From: Microbacterium sp. MYb54
Lineage (GTDB): Bacteria; Actinomycetota; Actinomycetes; Actinomycetales; Microbacteriaceae
Length of the DNA stretch: 64,000 bases
Assembly (NCBI RefSeq): GCF_002979515.1
Contig: NZ_PCPA01000010.1
Location: 1-64,000 of the forward strand
Reading direction: 5' to 3'
Below, piece by piece: positions 11,101 to 18,856 of the stretch (position 1 is the first letter of the stretch; each line of letters opens with the position of its first letter). The notes beneath the pieces were generated by a model. It did no database searches. It worked only from the letters and a program-made list of their open reading frames with translations, and was not told the DNA's origin. The translations under genes were made by a program, and so were the position numbers.

Positions 11101-14076
11101 CGCCGAGGTCCAGTCTCCGCGGAGCGAGTTCCACACGATCCCGGCGTCGGGATCGTTGAAGGTCTGGTCAGCGCTCACCCAGCGGTCGACAGTCGCCGTC
11201 TCGTCGCGCACCACGTTGCGCAGCTCCCAGGTGAGGAAGGTCGGCCGATACTGACCAACCGCCGAGGTGGCGAGACCGGAGCCGGGTTCGGGCCTCGTCG
11301 GGTCGGTGCTGGCGGCACGCGTGGCATCGTCGGGCGCATAGACGAGGCGCACACCGGTCGTACCGGCGGTCTGCTGCGGAGTGAGCGTGTAGCCGATGAA
11401 GCCGTCCGCGCCCATCCAGGAGCCGCCGGGCGGAGAGATGGGCGCCCAGGCACCGTCGACGAACAACCAGACCTCGGTGATGTCGTCCCAGGCCAGCAGC
11501 GGATCGTCGGCGAGCGTGATGGGGTCGATGCTCAGCACATCGAACGCCTGGAAGACGGTCGTCGCCGCACCTGCCGGATCGGTGTCGGGCGCGGTGGCAG
11601 GGTCAGTGAGGACGAGGGTGTTGATCCCGATGGTCCCGGTCCGCCACTCATTGCGCGTGGAGACGATGTCGCCGGACTGCGCATCGAGGAAGTCGACATC
11701 AGTGGTCTTGTCGCCGTTCTCGACCCACCGCTTGTTGGCGTCGACACCCGCCCCTTCACCTGTCGCGGGTGTCTGCACGCCGATCGTGTCCTGATCGGTG
11801 ACGACGTCGCTGTCGATGCCGTCCGGGAGGCCGTCGACCTCCCCATGGCTCTGCGCCGTGGCTTCGTTCTCGTAGACGGTAGGTCGCTGCGCCGACTGCT
11901 CGTCGGCAGGATCGTCACGTGAATCCGTGGGCCCAGAGCCGTCACGAAGGTCGGTCCGCGCCTCGAAGACGAGGTTCGGTTCGACGCTGAACCCCTGCGA
12001 GAAGCCGTCAGGGTTGTCGAAGGTGAAGCGGATGCCTGTGACATCGGACGGCACGTCGGGTGGCGTCAGCGCAGCGGCGAACTCGGCGCGGCTCATCTGG
12101 AACGTCTCTGCGGTCGCACCGGTGCTGACCGTGGCAAGCGTGACCCAGGTGCCGTCGGCGCGCTGGTACTCGGCGGTCGCCGTGGTGTTCGGGGGGACCT
12201 GGGTCGGGGCGATCGCCACGATGTCGAACGCGTTCCAGAAGTCGTCGACCTGATCATCACGCCAGGTGTCCTCGACGACGATCTGGGTCGGGTCGACCTG
12301 CGCGACACCCGTCTCGGTCGTGGCGGTCAGGCTCGCGACGACGCTGTTGCCCGGTTCCACCGCCCCGCCGGGGGTGATCTGCTTGTCGAGGGCGACGCCG
12401 ATCTGCGGGAAGTAGACGGCGATGTCGTCGGCGGCGGAGTCATCGGCCGTTCCCACATCGTTCGTGGCCGTCACGTCGATCGTGTTCGTGCGCTGATGCG
12501 TCGGCACCTCGGTGCTGACCAGCGAGAGTGCGGGTTCGATCGCGACGTCGATCGTCGCCGCGGTGTTCGCCGGCATGTCTCCGGTGAACTCGATCACGAA
12601 ACCGGTGACGGTCCCCGGCGGCGGGGTCGGAGACGCGGAATCGGCGAAGGGGACCGGTGCCTGCGCGACCCCGTCGATGTACCAGGTGATCGTCGCCGCT
12701 GTCGCTCCCGCGGGGTAGTCGATGCCGGAGAGGAAGCCGCCGAAGACCATGTCCGCGTCGAAGAAGCCGAGGTCGGAGATCGTGAGACTCTCCACCGGGC
12801 CGTTCGAGGTGTTGGTCGCGGTGAGCTCTGCGAGCGCCTCACCACCGGCTGCGAGTTCGGCGGGGGTGATCGTCTTTCCCGCGAGCACATCGACCGTCAG
12901 GGGTCCGATCTCATACGGCGCGGTGGCGTCGTCGTTCGCCGTCGCGCCGCCGGGGGCGTTCACGGTGGAGGTGATGCTGTTGGTCACGGTGTCGCCGGTG
13001 GCGAGCGTGCTCCCGTCGTTGCGATCCGTCGACCGCTGGCCCACGGAGAACGCCGTCGAGGCAGCGGAATCGGACGCGATCGTGCCACCGGAGTACGTCA
13101 GGCGGACGCCGCCGACATCCGCCGGATCGACGCCTGCGGGAAGCGCCGGGGCCGCACCCGGCGTTCCCGACTGCCAGCTCCACGTGCCTGTCCCCTCGTC
13201 GTACACATAGGCGTCGACCTGCACCGCGGTCGCAGCCGGCGGCAGGGTGGTGGCCCCGAATCCCTGGAAGTCGACGATGCGGAACGGGTTGTCTGCGGAC
13301 AGAGTCGTCGCCCCGTCGACCGCCGTGGTCGGCTCCTGGATCGCGAGCGTGTCGGCACCGATGTTCGACTGGTTCTGCGCGCCGATCGTGATCTCCGAGC
13401 TCTCTCCCGGATCGAACTGCTGCGAAGCCGGTGTCCAGCTCTTGCTGGCCTCGACCCCGATCACGGTGTCGACCGTGACGACCGCGTCGGCCGTGTCCGT
13501 GATCGTCGCCGGCAGATCGCCAGGGCCGTTGTCCCAGTCCGCCGCCGCCGTGTTCGTGACGGTGTCGCCGTTGTACTGCCAATCCGCCGGCAGATCGAGG
13601 GGGACCCGGAGCACGAGGCTCAACTTCAGCGTTCCACCCGCCTCGAGGCCTATCCCGCCATCCACCGGCTGCTGGAAGACGACCTGGAACGTGCAGTCGT
13701 CCGTGACCTCGACCGGTACGCCACCCTCTTCCACGCATCCCTCCGAGGTGACGGTGAGCGGCAGGTCGGAGGGAGTGTACGAGGAGCCGACGAACTCGAA
13801 TCCCGCGAACTCGGCCGGGAGCGTATCGGTGAGTACGACGTTGAGACAGTCGACGTCGTCGCAGACCAGGTCGACCGTGTAGGTGAACTCGTCGCCCGGC
13901 CCGAGAGTGTCCTGCGTGTCCAGCCCATCGACGCGCTTGTCGATGCGGAGCGAGGACTCTGCCGCCTGTGCCGCGAGGGGCACGACGAGGCCGGCGCCGA
14001 CGAGGGCGAACACCGCGACGAGGGAGAGGAGGAACTTGCGCAACCGGTTCTCGGTGGGCCGTGACGTCATCGACAT
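8116..14076 (-). CDS. Giant LPXTG-anchored surface protein with DUF11-like repeats
   Basis: 1986 residues. A Sec signal peptide (basic MTSRPTENRLRKF, then a hydrophobic core ending AAQAAE) starts the protein. About nine repeats of 150-250 residues follow, each opening with a strand like 'VEASKSWTP', 'LDKQITPG' or 'VDKTVTPS' and containing 'vtNt.s.v..v.ltD.lP' elements, the pattern of DUF11/isopeptide-type Ig-like surface domains. A DUF5979-like domain precedes a sorting signal: LPTTG, hydrophobic helix, RRRR tail. It is acidic and Thr-rich, exported and probably covalently attached to peptidoglycan, as an adhesin or surface-layer stalk. The only sortase in the window is the class E enzyme near 43 kb. 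It converges with the redoxin gene with just nine bases between. Confidence 0.88.
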   Translation of the reverse strand: MSMTSRPTENRLRKFLLSLVAVFALVGAGLVVPLAAQAAESSLRIDKRVDGLDTQDTLGPGDEFTYTVDLVCDDVDCLNVVLTDTLPAEFAGFEFVGSSYTPSDLPLTVTSEGCVEEGGVPVEVTDDCTFQVVFQQPVDGGIGLEAGGTLKLSLVLRVPLDLPADWQYNGDTVTNTAAADWDNGPGDLPATITDTADAVVTVDTVIGVEASKSWTPASQQFDPGESSEITIGAQNQSNIGADTLAIQEPTTAVDGATTLSADNPFRIVDFQGFGATTLPPAATAVQVDAYVYDEGTGTWSWQSGTPGAAPALPAGVDPADVGGVRLTYSGGTIASDSAASTAFSVGQRSTDRNDGSTLATGDTVTNSITSTVNAPGGATANDDATAPYEIGPLTVDVLAGKTITPAELAAGGEALAELTATNTSNGPVESLTISDLGFFDADMVFGGFLSGIDYPAGATAATITWYIDGVAQAPVPFADSASPTPPPGTVTGFVIEFTGDMPANTAATIDVAIEPALSLVSTEVPTHQRTNTIDVTATNDVGTADDSAADDIAVYFPQIGVALDKQITPGGAVEPGNSVVASLTATTETGVAQVDPTQIVVEDTWRDDQVDDFWNAFDIVAIAPTQVPPNTTATAEYQRADGTWVTLATVSTGATAETFQMSRAEFAAALTPPDVPSDVTGIRFTFDNPDGFSQGFSVEPNLVFEARTDLRDGSGPTDSRDDPADEQSAQRPTVYENEATAQSHGEVDGLPDGIDSDVVTDQDTIGVQTPATGEGAGVDANKRWVENGDKTTDVDFLDAQSGDIVSTRNEWRTGTIGINTLVLTDPATAPDTDPAGAATTVFQAFDVLSIDPITLADDPLLAWDDITEVWLFVDGAWAPISPPGGSWMGADGFIGYTLTPQQTAGTTGVRLVYAPDDATRAASTDPTRPEPGSGLATSAVGQYRPTFLTWELRNVVRDETATVDRWVSADQTFNDPDAGIVWNSLRGDWTSAAGNGSDTEQDNITLIDQPPLVSVDKTVTPSTVTIPESADVDPANYPTVTFDIAARNDSTARASYVRVTDPIPCAAGAADQCVSAADAWADDPFDGADYDAATNPYERLDVQSLVFTYPADQVDPAASTVTLWDRAADGTLSTRTLSITAAAALASSDLTTVVGVSVVFHGIAPETEGGSIRAGEDLGVQIETRVRQYERSDAGQLVEPGTVANDVIAQSYDPVLTPSGTASTPNDTAVDTVVLVSALLDVTLAKTIDPDAILETELANPVTVTLDATDGASTAATQQVTITDADADFWNAVQLAPDPALSVVLPAGADQVRIDARVGTNWVEGAYAATAALPAGVDPSAVVGLRAVFRNAAGDVFSRNAPPDDWTAQLAFDVVVLATQRDGAPLALPTTLPNAATAESARLDGLYAPADDEGDAELAIDPGTHQLDVVKSQPGTSHVVSIGASLPWTLQFTNTGTGFVTIDQLVDQLPEYLDWDFSPPTYQTSAGGTLSTDVSALIDGTGKNVTFTWPEGGDRMSPGEVFTITVNLVLAPGLALDQFTTNTFVVTTDEELDACTNASGNGEGTVPDLAADQCGTTNYVQPSPGGALAAYKYVKGEIDGDLVDGQLNLNNPDAACPLDPDGYTRTPCAAYTAVGATDDWRLSVVNGGTVGFETVSLVDPLPRIGDRLLATGAARNSTYAPVLLPNSLSANVLPSGATLTLDVTTSASPCVGTGSTSAWFDDLLCDTTATWTPVLSYSGAWEDVTGIRVTIDFTGTAAGSFAPGEVLSLHYETQNVPESATYPDLAPIAVPDAGGIAWNQMGAVGTDAGGREYSVAPVQAGVMLLDGDLAVQKVVAGDTGRAPDAFDFQLDCTVAGVPLALPADGVISVSNQSQLKGRLDGLPLGSTCAVAETGAVGAHGEASRLGDGQIVTITTPSTPGSEPPTTQTASITNVYPVLSPDPTPDGGGGLPTTGLDGSSVSLLAGLGALLLLAGAFLVRRRRGVLR

Positions 14077-14191
14077 GGTGCTCGTTTCGTGGGGAAGCCC
14101 GCAGGGGCAACGAAGGAGTGCTGGCCGCCGACGCCGTCTCGATGGATCAGTGGTGAGGCCGGGCCGGAGACCACGTGTTCATGTTCTGTGG

Positions 14192-14197
14192 AGTATA
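14192..14197 (-). promoter_or_regulatory. Probable -10 box of the surface-protein gene
   Basis: TATACT on the minus strand (complement of 14192-14197) is close to the consensus. It would give a leader of about 110 bases before ATG 14076. No good -35 box is visible, so this is tentative. Confidence 0.35.
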
Positions 14198-14297
14198 GGA
14201 GCGGGAGACCGTGCCGCTCTAGGGGGTGGCCTCCGGCCTCACCCACCCGGGGTGAGAAGTTCGGAGCCACAGCGGTGATCGTCACACGCGCCTCTGG

Positions 14298-15251
14298 TCA
14301 GGAAGCTCGGAACGCCGATCGATACTGGCTCGGCGTCGCACCGAATGCGCGGCCGAAGTGCTGGCGGAAGAGAGCCGCCCCTCCGAACCCCGTCGTCGAT
14401 GCCACTGCATCCACCGGGAGCGAGGTGGCTTCGAGCAACTCGCGCGCCGCCGCGAGTCGCTGGGCGAGCACCCACTTCGCGACCGTCGACCCTGTGCGGA
14501 CGCGGAAAGCCCGAGTGAACGAGCTGCGACTGAGATGTGCGCGGGCGGCGAGCACGTCGATCGACAGATCAGCCTCGAGGTTCGCCGCACTCCACCGCAT
14601 CGCCTCGTCGATCGGGTCGCCACCGGCCTCCGGGATCGGCCTCTCGATGAACTGCGCCTGCCCGCCGGCCCGGTGCGGCGGTGCGACGATCCTCCGTGCG
14701 ATGCGGTTCGCGACGTGCTGCCCCTCTCTCCGGGCGAGGAGGTGGAGGCAGGCGTCGATGCCGGCGGTGGCTCCGGCACCCGTGATGATCGCCCCCTCGT
14801 CGATGTAGAGCTCGTCGGGTTCCAGTGAGATGCGGGGGAACCGCTCCCGGAACACGTCGGCCCACTTCCAGTGCGTGGTCGCGGTTCGCCCGTCCAACAC
14901 TCCGCTGTCGGCGAGAGGGAATGCGCCCAGGCACAGCCCGACCAGCTCGGCGCCGTCGTCGCGCGCATCGCGCAGCGCGAGCGACAGCTCGTCCGGCGCC
15001 GCGCGGTCGGGCTCACCCCACCACGGCACCACGACGACGTCGGCACCGCGCACGGCTTCGAGCCCGTGTCGCACGTCGATGTCGAAGTCGGCAGAGGTAC
15101 GGAGCGTGCCCGCCCGCAGGGCCGCGACCCGGATCGGCCACGGATCGATCTCCCCGACGGGAGTCTCGCCACCCCACACGAGGGACGGGACGGAGAGGTG
15201 GAACGGGCTGATGCCGTCCACGGCGATCACGGTCACGCGGGGAGCGCCCAT
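14298..15251 (-). CDS. GlxA-type AraC-family transcription regulator
   Basis: 317 residues. The N-terminal half (about 1-175) is a DJ-1/PfpI-like domain with the nucleophile elbow GLCLGAFPLAD; the C-terminal 100 residues carry two AraC helix-turn-helix motifs (LSIDVLAARAHLSRSSFTRAF and LPVDAVASTTGFGGAALFRQHF). This is the architecture of GlxA/FtrA regulators, many of which control nitrogen or amine metabolism. The ATG at 15251 has a strong GGGAGGAAGG site. It is divergent from a cysteine hydrolase gene, which it probably controls. Confidence 0.9.
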   Translation of the reverse strand: MGAPRVTVIAVDGISPFHLSVPSLVWGGETPVGEIDPWPIRVAALRAGTLRTSADFDIDVRHGLEAVRGADVVVVPWWGEPDRAAPDELSLALRDARDDGAELVGLCLGAFPLADSGVLDGRTATTHWKWADVFRERFPRISLEPDELYIDEGAIITGAGATAGIDACLHLLARREGQHVANRIARRIVAPPHRAGGQAQFIERPIPEAGGDPIDEAMRWSAANLEADLSIDVLAARAHLSRSSFTRAFRVRTGSTVAKWVLAQRLAAARELLEATSLPVDAVASTTGFGGAALFRQHFGRAFGATPSQYRSAFRAS

Positions 15252-15301
15252 GCGTGTTCCTTCCTCCCGTGCGATGTGGACGAGCCGATCATGGCGACGC
15301 C

Positions 15302-15337
15302 TGACCCGAATCCGGCTGTTCAGAGCGGTTCGGGTCA
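15302..15337. promoter_or_regulatory. Inverted repeat between divergent glxA-like and hydrolase genes
   Basis: TGACCCGAA (15302-15310) and TTCGGGTCA (15329-15337) are perfect 9-bp arms with an 18-base spacer, so half-site centres lie 27 bases apart. The repeat is centred in the 124-base divergent promoter region, a natural operator for the GlxA-type regulator. Confidence 0.5.
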
Positions 15338-15375
15338 ACCAGACTACAGACGACCCCTGAGAGAGGACACCCGCC

Positions 15376-15969
15376 ATGACCACGTCAGCCACACTCCGCA
15401 CACTGAGCGGCATCGTCGACAGCCCCGCCGCACTCGCGACCTCGACCGTCGTGCTCATCGACTTCCAGAACACCTACACCCGCGGCGAGATGGAGCTCGA
15501 GGGATGGGACGCGGCACTCGATGCCGCCGCCGACCTTCTCGCGAAGGCGCGCCGCGCGGGTGCGACCGTGATCCACGTGCAGCACGATGGCGGCGTCGGT
15601 TCGGCATACGACATCCGCGACGACATCGGCGCGATCCACGAGCGCGTCGCTCCGAACGATGACGAAGCGGTCGTCGTGAAGACCGCTCCGAACTCCTTCG
15701 TCGGCACCGAGCTGGGGGATCTCATCGACGCAGCCGGCCACGAAGACGTCGTCATCGCCGGATTCATGACACACATGTGCGTCAATTACACGACCGAGGG
15801 CGCCTTCCTTCGGGGAAACCGTCCGACTGTCGTCGCTGCCGCCACCGCGACACGGAGTCTCCCCTCGGTCGTCGGCGACGTGTCGGCCGCGCAGCTCCAC
15901 CGCGCAGCTCTCGCCGGCATCGCCGACCTCTACGCGACCGTGGTTCCGACTGCTGCCGACCTCTCCTGA
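15376..15969 (+). CDS. Cysteine hydrolase, isochorismatase family
   Basis: 197 residues of isochorismatase-like alpha/beta fold. The catalytic triad of the cysteine-hydrolase branch is visible: D29 in VLIDFQNTY, K102 in VVKTAPNSF and C135 in MTHMCVNY. Members hydrolyse nicotinamide, N-carbamoyl compounds, biuret or other small amides; the substrate cannot be told from sequence alone. Cytosolic, no signal peptide. It is divergent from the GlxA-type regulator, which is a common arrangement for this family, and is followed by a terminator. Confidence 0.88.
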   Translation: MTTSATLRTLSGIVDSPAALATSTVVLIDFQNTYTRGEMELEGWDAALDAAADLLAKARRAGATVIHVQHDGGVGSAYDIRDDIGAIHERVAPNDDEAVVVKTAPNSFVGTELGDLIDAAGHEDVVIAGFMTHMCVNYTTEGAFLRGNRPTVVAAATATRSLPSVVGDVSAAQLHRAALAGIADLYATVVPTAADLS

Positions 15970-16016
15970 CGATCCTGGAACGACTCCCCACGCGACGGAC
16001 TGACACGCTCGCGACG

Positions 16017-16047
16017 AAGGCCCGGTTCCCTGAGAGCCGGGCCTTTT
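16017..16047 (+). terminator. Rho-independent terminator after the cysteine hydrolase
   Basis: AAGGCCCGG (16017-16025) pairs with CCGGGCCTT (16037-16045) and is followed by TT. It starts about 48 bases after the stop codon. Confidence 0.75.
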
Positions 16048-16066
16048 CCGCACCCAGCGGCGATCT

Positions 16067-16089
16067 TTATTTTGAATGACTCAAAATAA
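16067..16089 (+). promoter_or_regulatory. 23-base AT-rich palindrome, Fur/PerR-like operator candidate
   Basis: TTATTTTGA-N5-TCAAAATAA has perfect 9-bp arms in a region otherwise close to 65-70% GC. Size, symmetry and composition resemble operators of the Fur superfamily (Fur, PerR/FurA, Zur). It lies just upstream of the likely promoter of the two-gene unit 16294-16856, with a leader of about 200 bases between in which I see no other gene. Confidence 0.55.
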
Positions 16090-16293
16090 CGTGGTACGGT
16101 CGTAGGGAACCGAAAGACCGAATCGACCTTCCTCACGTCGACATCCGACAGCTCTCAGGGAAGGCGTCCGGTCGGCGGATCGCGCGCCGCCCATCGGGGG
16201 CACTTCGCCCCAGGGGTGTTTTGCGCGCCCACCACGCATGATCTGGTGCACCCGCATCCGACTGCGCCCGGAAACAGAGGAGAGGAACCGCTG

Positions 16294-16560
16294 ATGGAGG
16301 AGACCCGAACCGGTTGGAAGCAGAATCCGGTGTTCAGCTCGATGCCGCACTCGATGGGCCGTGGCTCACGTGAGGACATCGTCTGGGAGGCACTCGACCG
16401 CGTGAACGGCAAACCGGTACCCACGATGGGTGCCATGCAGGCCGCCATGGGGAACGAGGCCCAGATCCGTATCGTCCACGATGTGATCCGCGCCTACCTC
16501 GACGCGCACGGCCTCCGTGACACCAGCGAGCTGGGCGCGCGCGCCGGGAGGTCGGCATGA
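16294..16560 (+). CDS. Hypothetical 88-residue protein
   Basis: Start at ATG 16294, preceded by AGAGGAGAGGAA; the frame is open further upstream (GTG at 16246 possible), but that lacks such a site. The protein begins MEETRTGWKQ and contains two predicted helices around residues 26-40 and 48-72. It has no cysteines, membrane segment or motif I know. Its stop overlaps the next start as ATGA, so the two are co-translated. The AT-rich palindrome upstream suggests metal or peroxide control of the pair. Confidence 0.6.
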   Translation: MEETRTGWKQNPVFSSMPHSMGRGSREDIVWEALDRVNGKPVPTMGAMQAAMGNEAQIRIVHDVIRAYLDAHGLRDTSELGARAGRSA

Positions 16561-16856
16561 AGAGGAGGGCCGAGGCGGAACTGACCCTGCACATCCGCTC
16601 TTCCGAGCTCTGCAGCTTGCCGACGGCCCCGCTGGGTGCCGACCAGTTCGTCGCGCAGCTCAGCTCGGTCGGACTCGGCAGCACCTCGTACGTCATCGGG
16701 CGTCGTGATCCGCGGGCGCCCGAATGGATCGTGCTCGACTACGCCACCGGTGGACACGAGCGAGTGTGGCGGCAGACTCGACCCCACTCCGACGGCGTCC
16801 TCATGTATGCCCTCGTCGAAGACGATTCTTCGAGCGGCTACGTCACCGTCGCATGA
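16557..16856 (+). CDS. Hypothetical 99-residue protein, coupled to the preceding gene
   Basis: The ATG overlaps the stop of the upstream gene (ATGA, 16557-16560). A small alpha/beta protein: strands LTLHIRSSEL, TSYVIGRR, WIVLDYATG and VLMYALVED can be seen, with no signal peptide or membrane helix. I do not recognise a family. Because the two genes overlap, their products may act as a pair. Confidence 0.6.
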   Translation: MKRRAEAELTLHIRSSELCSLPTAPLGADQFVAQLSSVGLGSTSYVIGRRDPRAPEWIVLDYATGGHERVWRQTRPHSDGVLMYALVEDDSSSGYVTVA

Positions 16857-16894
16857 CGCAGGGTGAGCAGCAGGGTCTAGGACGAGGGTCACCC

Positions 16895-17527
16895 CTACAG
16901 CACGACCACCGACCCGGAACGTGAGCGGGCAGCCCGTAGCGCGACGGCACCCAACGCGCCCGTTGCCAGGATGCGCGTCAGGATCATCACGTTGACGACC
17001 AGGATCATCGCGTTCTGGTCGGACACGCCGCCCGACATGATGGCGACCTCCATCAGAGACCCCAGCACCACCGCGGCGAGCGCGATCGCGGGAACGAACC
17101 GCCAGGGCTTCACCAACGGACTGCGCAGCACCCCGGCGACGATCGCACCGCTCAACCCCAGCTTGACGAGGGCGTTCACATAGAGCGGCGCCGCCGAGGT
17201 GAAGTCGAATGAAGCTGCCAGCACCGGCGGCCCCACGGGGAGCCAAGCCGCGAGGAGGAAGAGCGAGACGATCGCGGCGTTCGGCAGCTGAACAGTACCG
17301 TCGCGGCGCGCGGCACCGACACCGGCTGCAACGAGCGCGAGGCTGAAGGCCACGGTCGCCGTGGTCGAGATCACGACGAGAACGTCCACGACGAGAGAGC
17401 CGGGAAGGCTGCGGAACGCGACCAGCAGCGCCGAGACGATGAACAGCGCTCCCGATGCCAGCCACCACGGCGACCACCGCGACGATGCGCCTTCGATCGC
17501 GATCACCGGGGAATCAGGTCCACTCAT
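16895..17527 (-). CDS. Multi-pass membrane protein, hypothetical
   Basis: 210 residues from ATG 17527 (a GTG one codon earlier is equally possible). Six hydrophobic helices with short loops, a neutral N-terminus (MSGPDSPVIAIEG) and an Arg-containing C-terminus (RAARSRSG). No transport or catalytic motif seen. It converges with the small gene pair to its left and is divergent from the acetyltransferase gene. Confidence 0.6.
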   Translation of the reverse strand: MSGPDSPVIAIEGASSRWSPWWLASGALFIVSALLVAFRSLPGSLVVDVLVVISTTATVAFSLALVAAGVGAARRDGTVQLPNAAIVSLFLLAAWLPVGPPVLAASFDFTSAAPLYVNALVKLGLSGAIVAGVLRSPLVKPWRFVPAIALAAVVLGSLMEVAIMSGGVSDQNAMILVVNVMILTRILATGALGAVALRAARSRSGSVVVL

Positions 17528-17674
17528 CACTCACCGCTTCATGCTCAGGGGTAGGTCCTGCATCCACCTTCTCAGACACCCGAGGCGTCAAGGGAAGGGA
17601 TGACGGCTCGGCGGCATGGCACCCTGGGTCATGCCCTCGTCCGTCCTCGAACACCGAAAGCGTCGTGATCTCCG

Positions 17675-18643
17675 GTGAATATCCACGTCACGGACGTCGA
17701 TCCGCGAAACACCGCTCATCTGCTCCAGTGGAACAGCACCCTGCGCGACGGCTACGCGGTCGGGCGTCAGAAGGTGTGGTCTCGCAGCGACGCTGCGACG
17801 CGCCTGCAGTTCCAGAACCCGCATCCGACCCGCCGCTCGGTGCTGCTGCTCGCAGAGATCGACGGGGTTCCGGTCGGCGCAGCCGAAGCGCACGTGCATC
17901 CCGGCGAGCCGGCCGACGTCGAGATCGCCGTCCTCGACGCCTTCCGCCGCAGCGGGGTCGCCCGTACGCTGCTCCACGCCGTCCGGGACGCGCTTCGCGA
18001 TACCGCGACGCTGATGCGCACCGAGACGTACTCCGATGTCGGAGTCGCTTTCGCGCGTTCCGAGGGTTTGTGGGTCGGCGTTCGCGAGAGCCGGCAGGTG
18101 ATCGATCTCCCTCTGTCTGAGGACGCGTTCGACGGACTCCCCGGTGCTCCGTCCGATGTCGAGGTTCTCTCGTGGGTGGGCGGGTGTCCCGATGAACTGC
18201 TCGAAGGGTGGGCCCGGCTTCGCACTCACATGTCCCACGACGTGCCGATGGGCGACCTGACCCGCACCACCCTGCCCGCCGATGTCGCGGCCGTGCGCCG
18301 GAACGAGGAGCGCATGTCCGAACAGGGGTATGCCCTGGTGCGGAGCGTGGCGCGCCTCGACGGGGAAGCCGTGGGCTACACCGAGATCCTGCTCTCGCGG
18401 CCGGATCCGACGATCGTGCTTCAGGACGACACCTTCGTCGAGGAGCGCGTTCGTGGTCGCGGCATCGGCCGCGCGCTGAAGATCGCCAACCTCCGCCGAC
18501 TCGCGAGCGTCCCGGAGAGCGCCGGCTCGCTGTTTCTGCAGACCTCCACGGAACTGACGAACGAGCCGATGCTCGCACTCAACAGCTCGATCGGGTTCGA
18601 GGAGGCAGACGTGCTCACCGTGCTCGAGGGCCCGCTGGGCTGA
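17675..18643 (+). CDS. Tandem GNAT-domain acetyltransferase
   Basis: 322 residues from GTG 17675. Two GNAT folds in tandem: the first (about 1-150) has LDAFRRSGVARTLLHAVRDA, the second (about 160-322) has the fuller acetyl-CoA motif VEERVRGRGIGRALKIANLRRL with the R/Q-x-x-G-x-G/A core. The bipartite layout recalls mycothiol synthase, but that enzyme's other signatures are not obvious; many actinobacteria have such paralogues of unknown substrate. Cytosolic. Next to a stretch of stem-loops on its 3' side. Confidence 0.75.
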   Translation: MNIHVTDVDPRNTAHLLQWNSTLRDGYAVGRQKVWSRSDAATRLQFQNPHPTRRSVLLLAEIDGVPVGAAEAHVHPGEPADVEIAVLDAFRRSGVARTLLHAVRDALRDTATLMRTETYSDVGVAFARSEGLWVGVRESRQVIDLPLSEDAFDGLPGAPSDVEVLSWVGGCPDELLEGWARLRTHMSHDVPMGDLTRTTLPADVAAVRRNEERMSEQGYALVRSVARLDGEAVGYTEILLSRPDPTIVLQDDTFVEERVRGRGIGRALKIANLRRLASVPESAGSLFLQTSTELTNEPMLALNSSIGFEEADVLTVLEGPLG

Positions 18644-18682
18644 CATCCGTCGCGCATTCGAGAGCGGGATTGGGCGTCCGCC

Positions 18683-18805
18683 GGCCGCCGTGGGGACGGC
18701 GGCCAACGAACGAAGCGCAGCACCCGTCGAGGCGCGATCTTGGGGACGATCGCTGTGACGGTGGGGACCGTCGGGAGTGCTGTGCTGTCGCCATCAGAAG
18801 GCGAC
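18683..18805. repeat. Array of four stem-loops, three with GGGG loops
   Basis: Between two convergent genes there are four short hairpins in 123 bases: GGCCGCCGT-GGGG-ACGGCGGCC (18683-18704), GCGATC-TTGGGGAC-GATCGC (18734-18753), GACGGT-GGGG-ACCGTC (18757-18772) and GTCGCC-N7-GGCGAC (18787-18805). The first three share a TGGGGA loop while their stems differ in sequence and covary, which is a sign of selection on structure. No T-tract follows, so an ordinary terminator is only part of the explanation. Confidence 0.6.
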
Positions 18806-18856
18806 GATCAAACGGTATCCACTCCCCGGCCGTCGCGGTGAAATATCAGTGCGCAC

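Noticed and set aside
8767..14064. Several long frames opposite the giant surface-protein gene (for example 8767-10767 and 12496-14064 on the plus strand)
   Set aside because: They are shadows of a strongly coding minus-strand gene with high GC at third positions; Arg/Gly-rich translations lack any motif or start context.
18644..18856. CRISPR array or tandem repeat in the stem-loop region
   Set aside because: Stem sequences differ and spacing is irregular; no repeated spacers of constant length.
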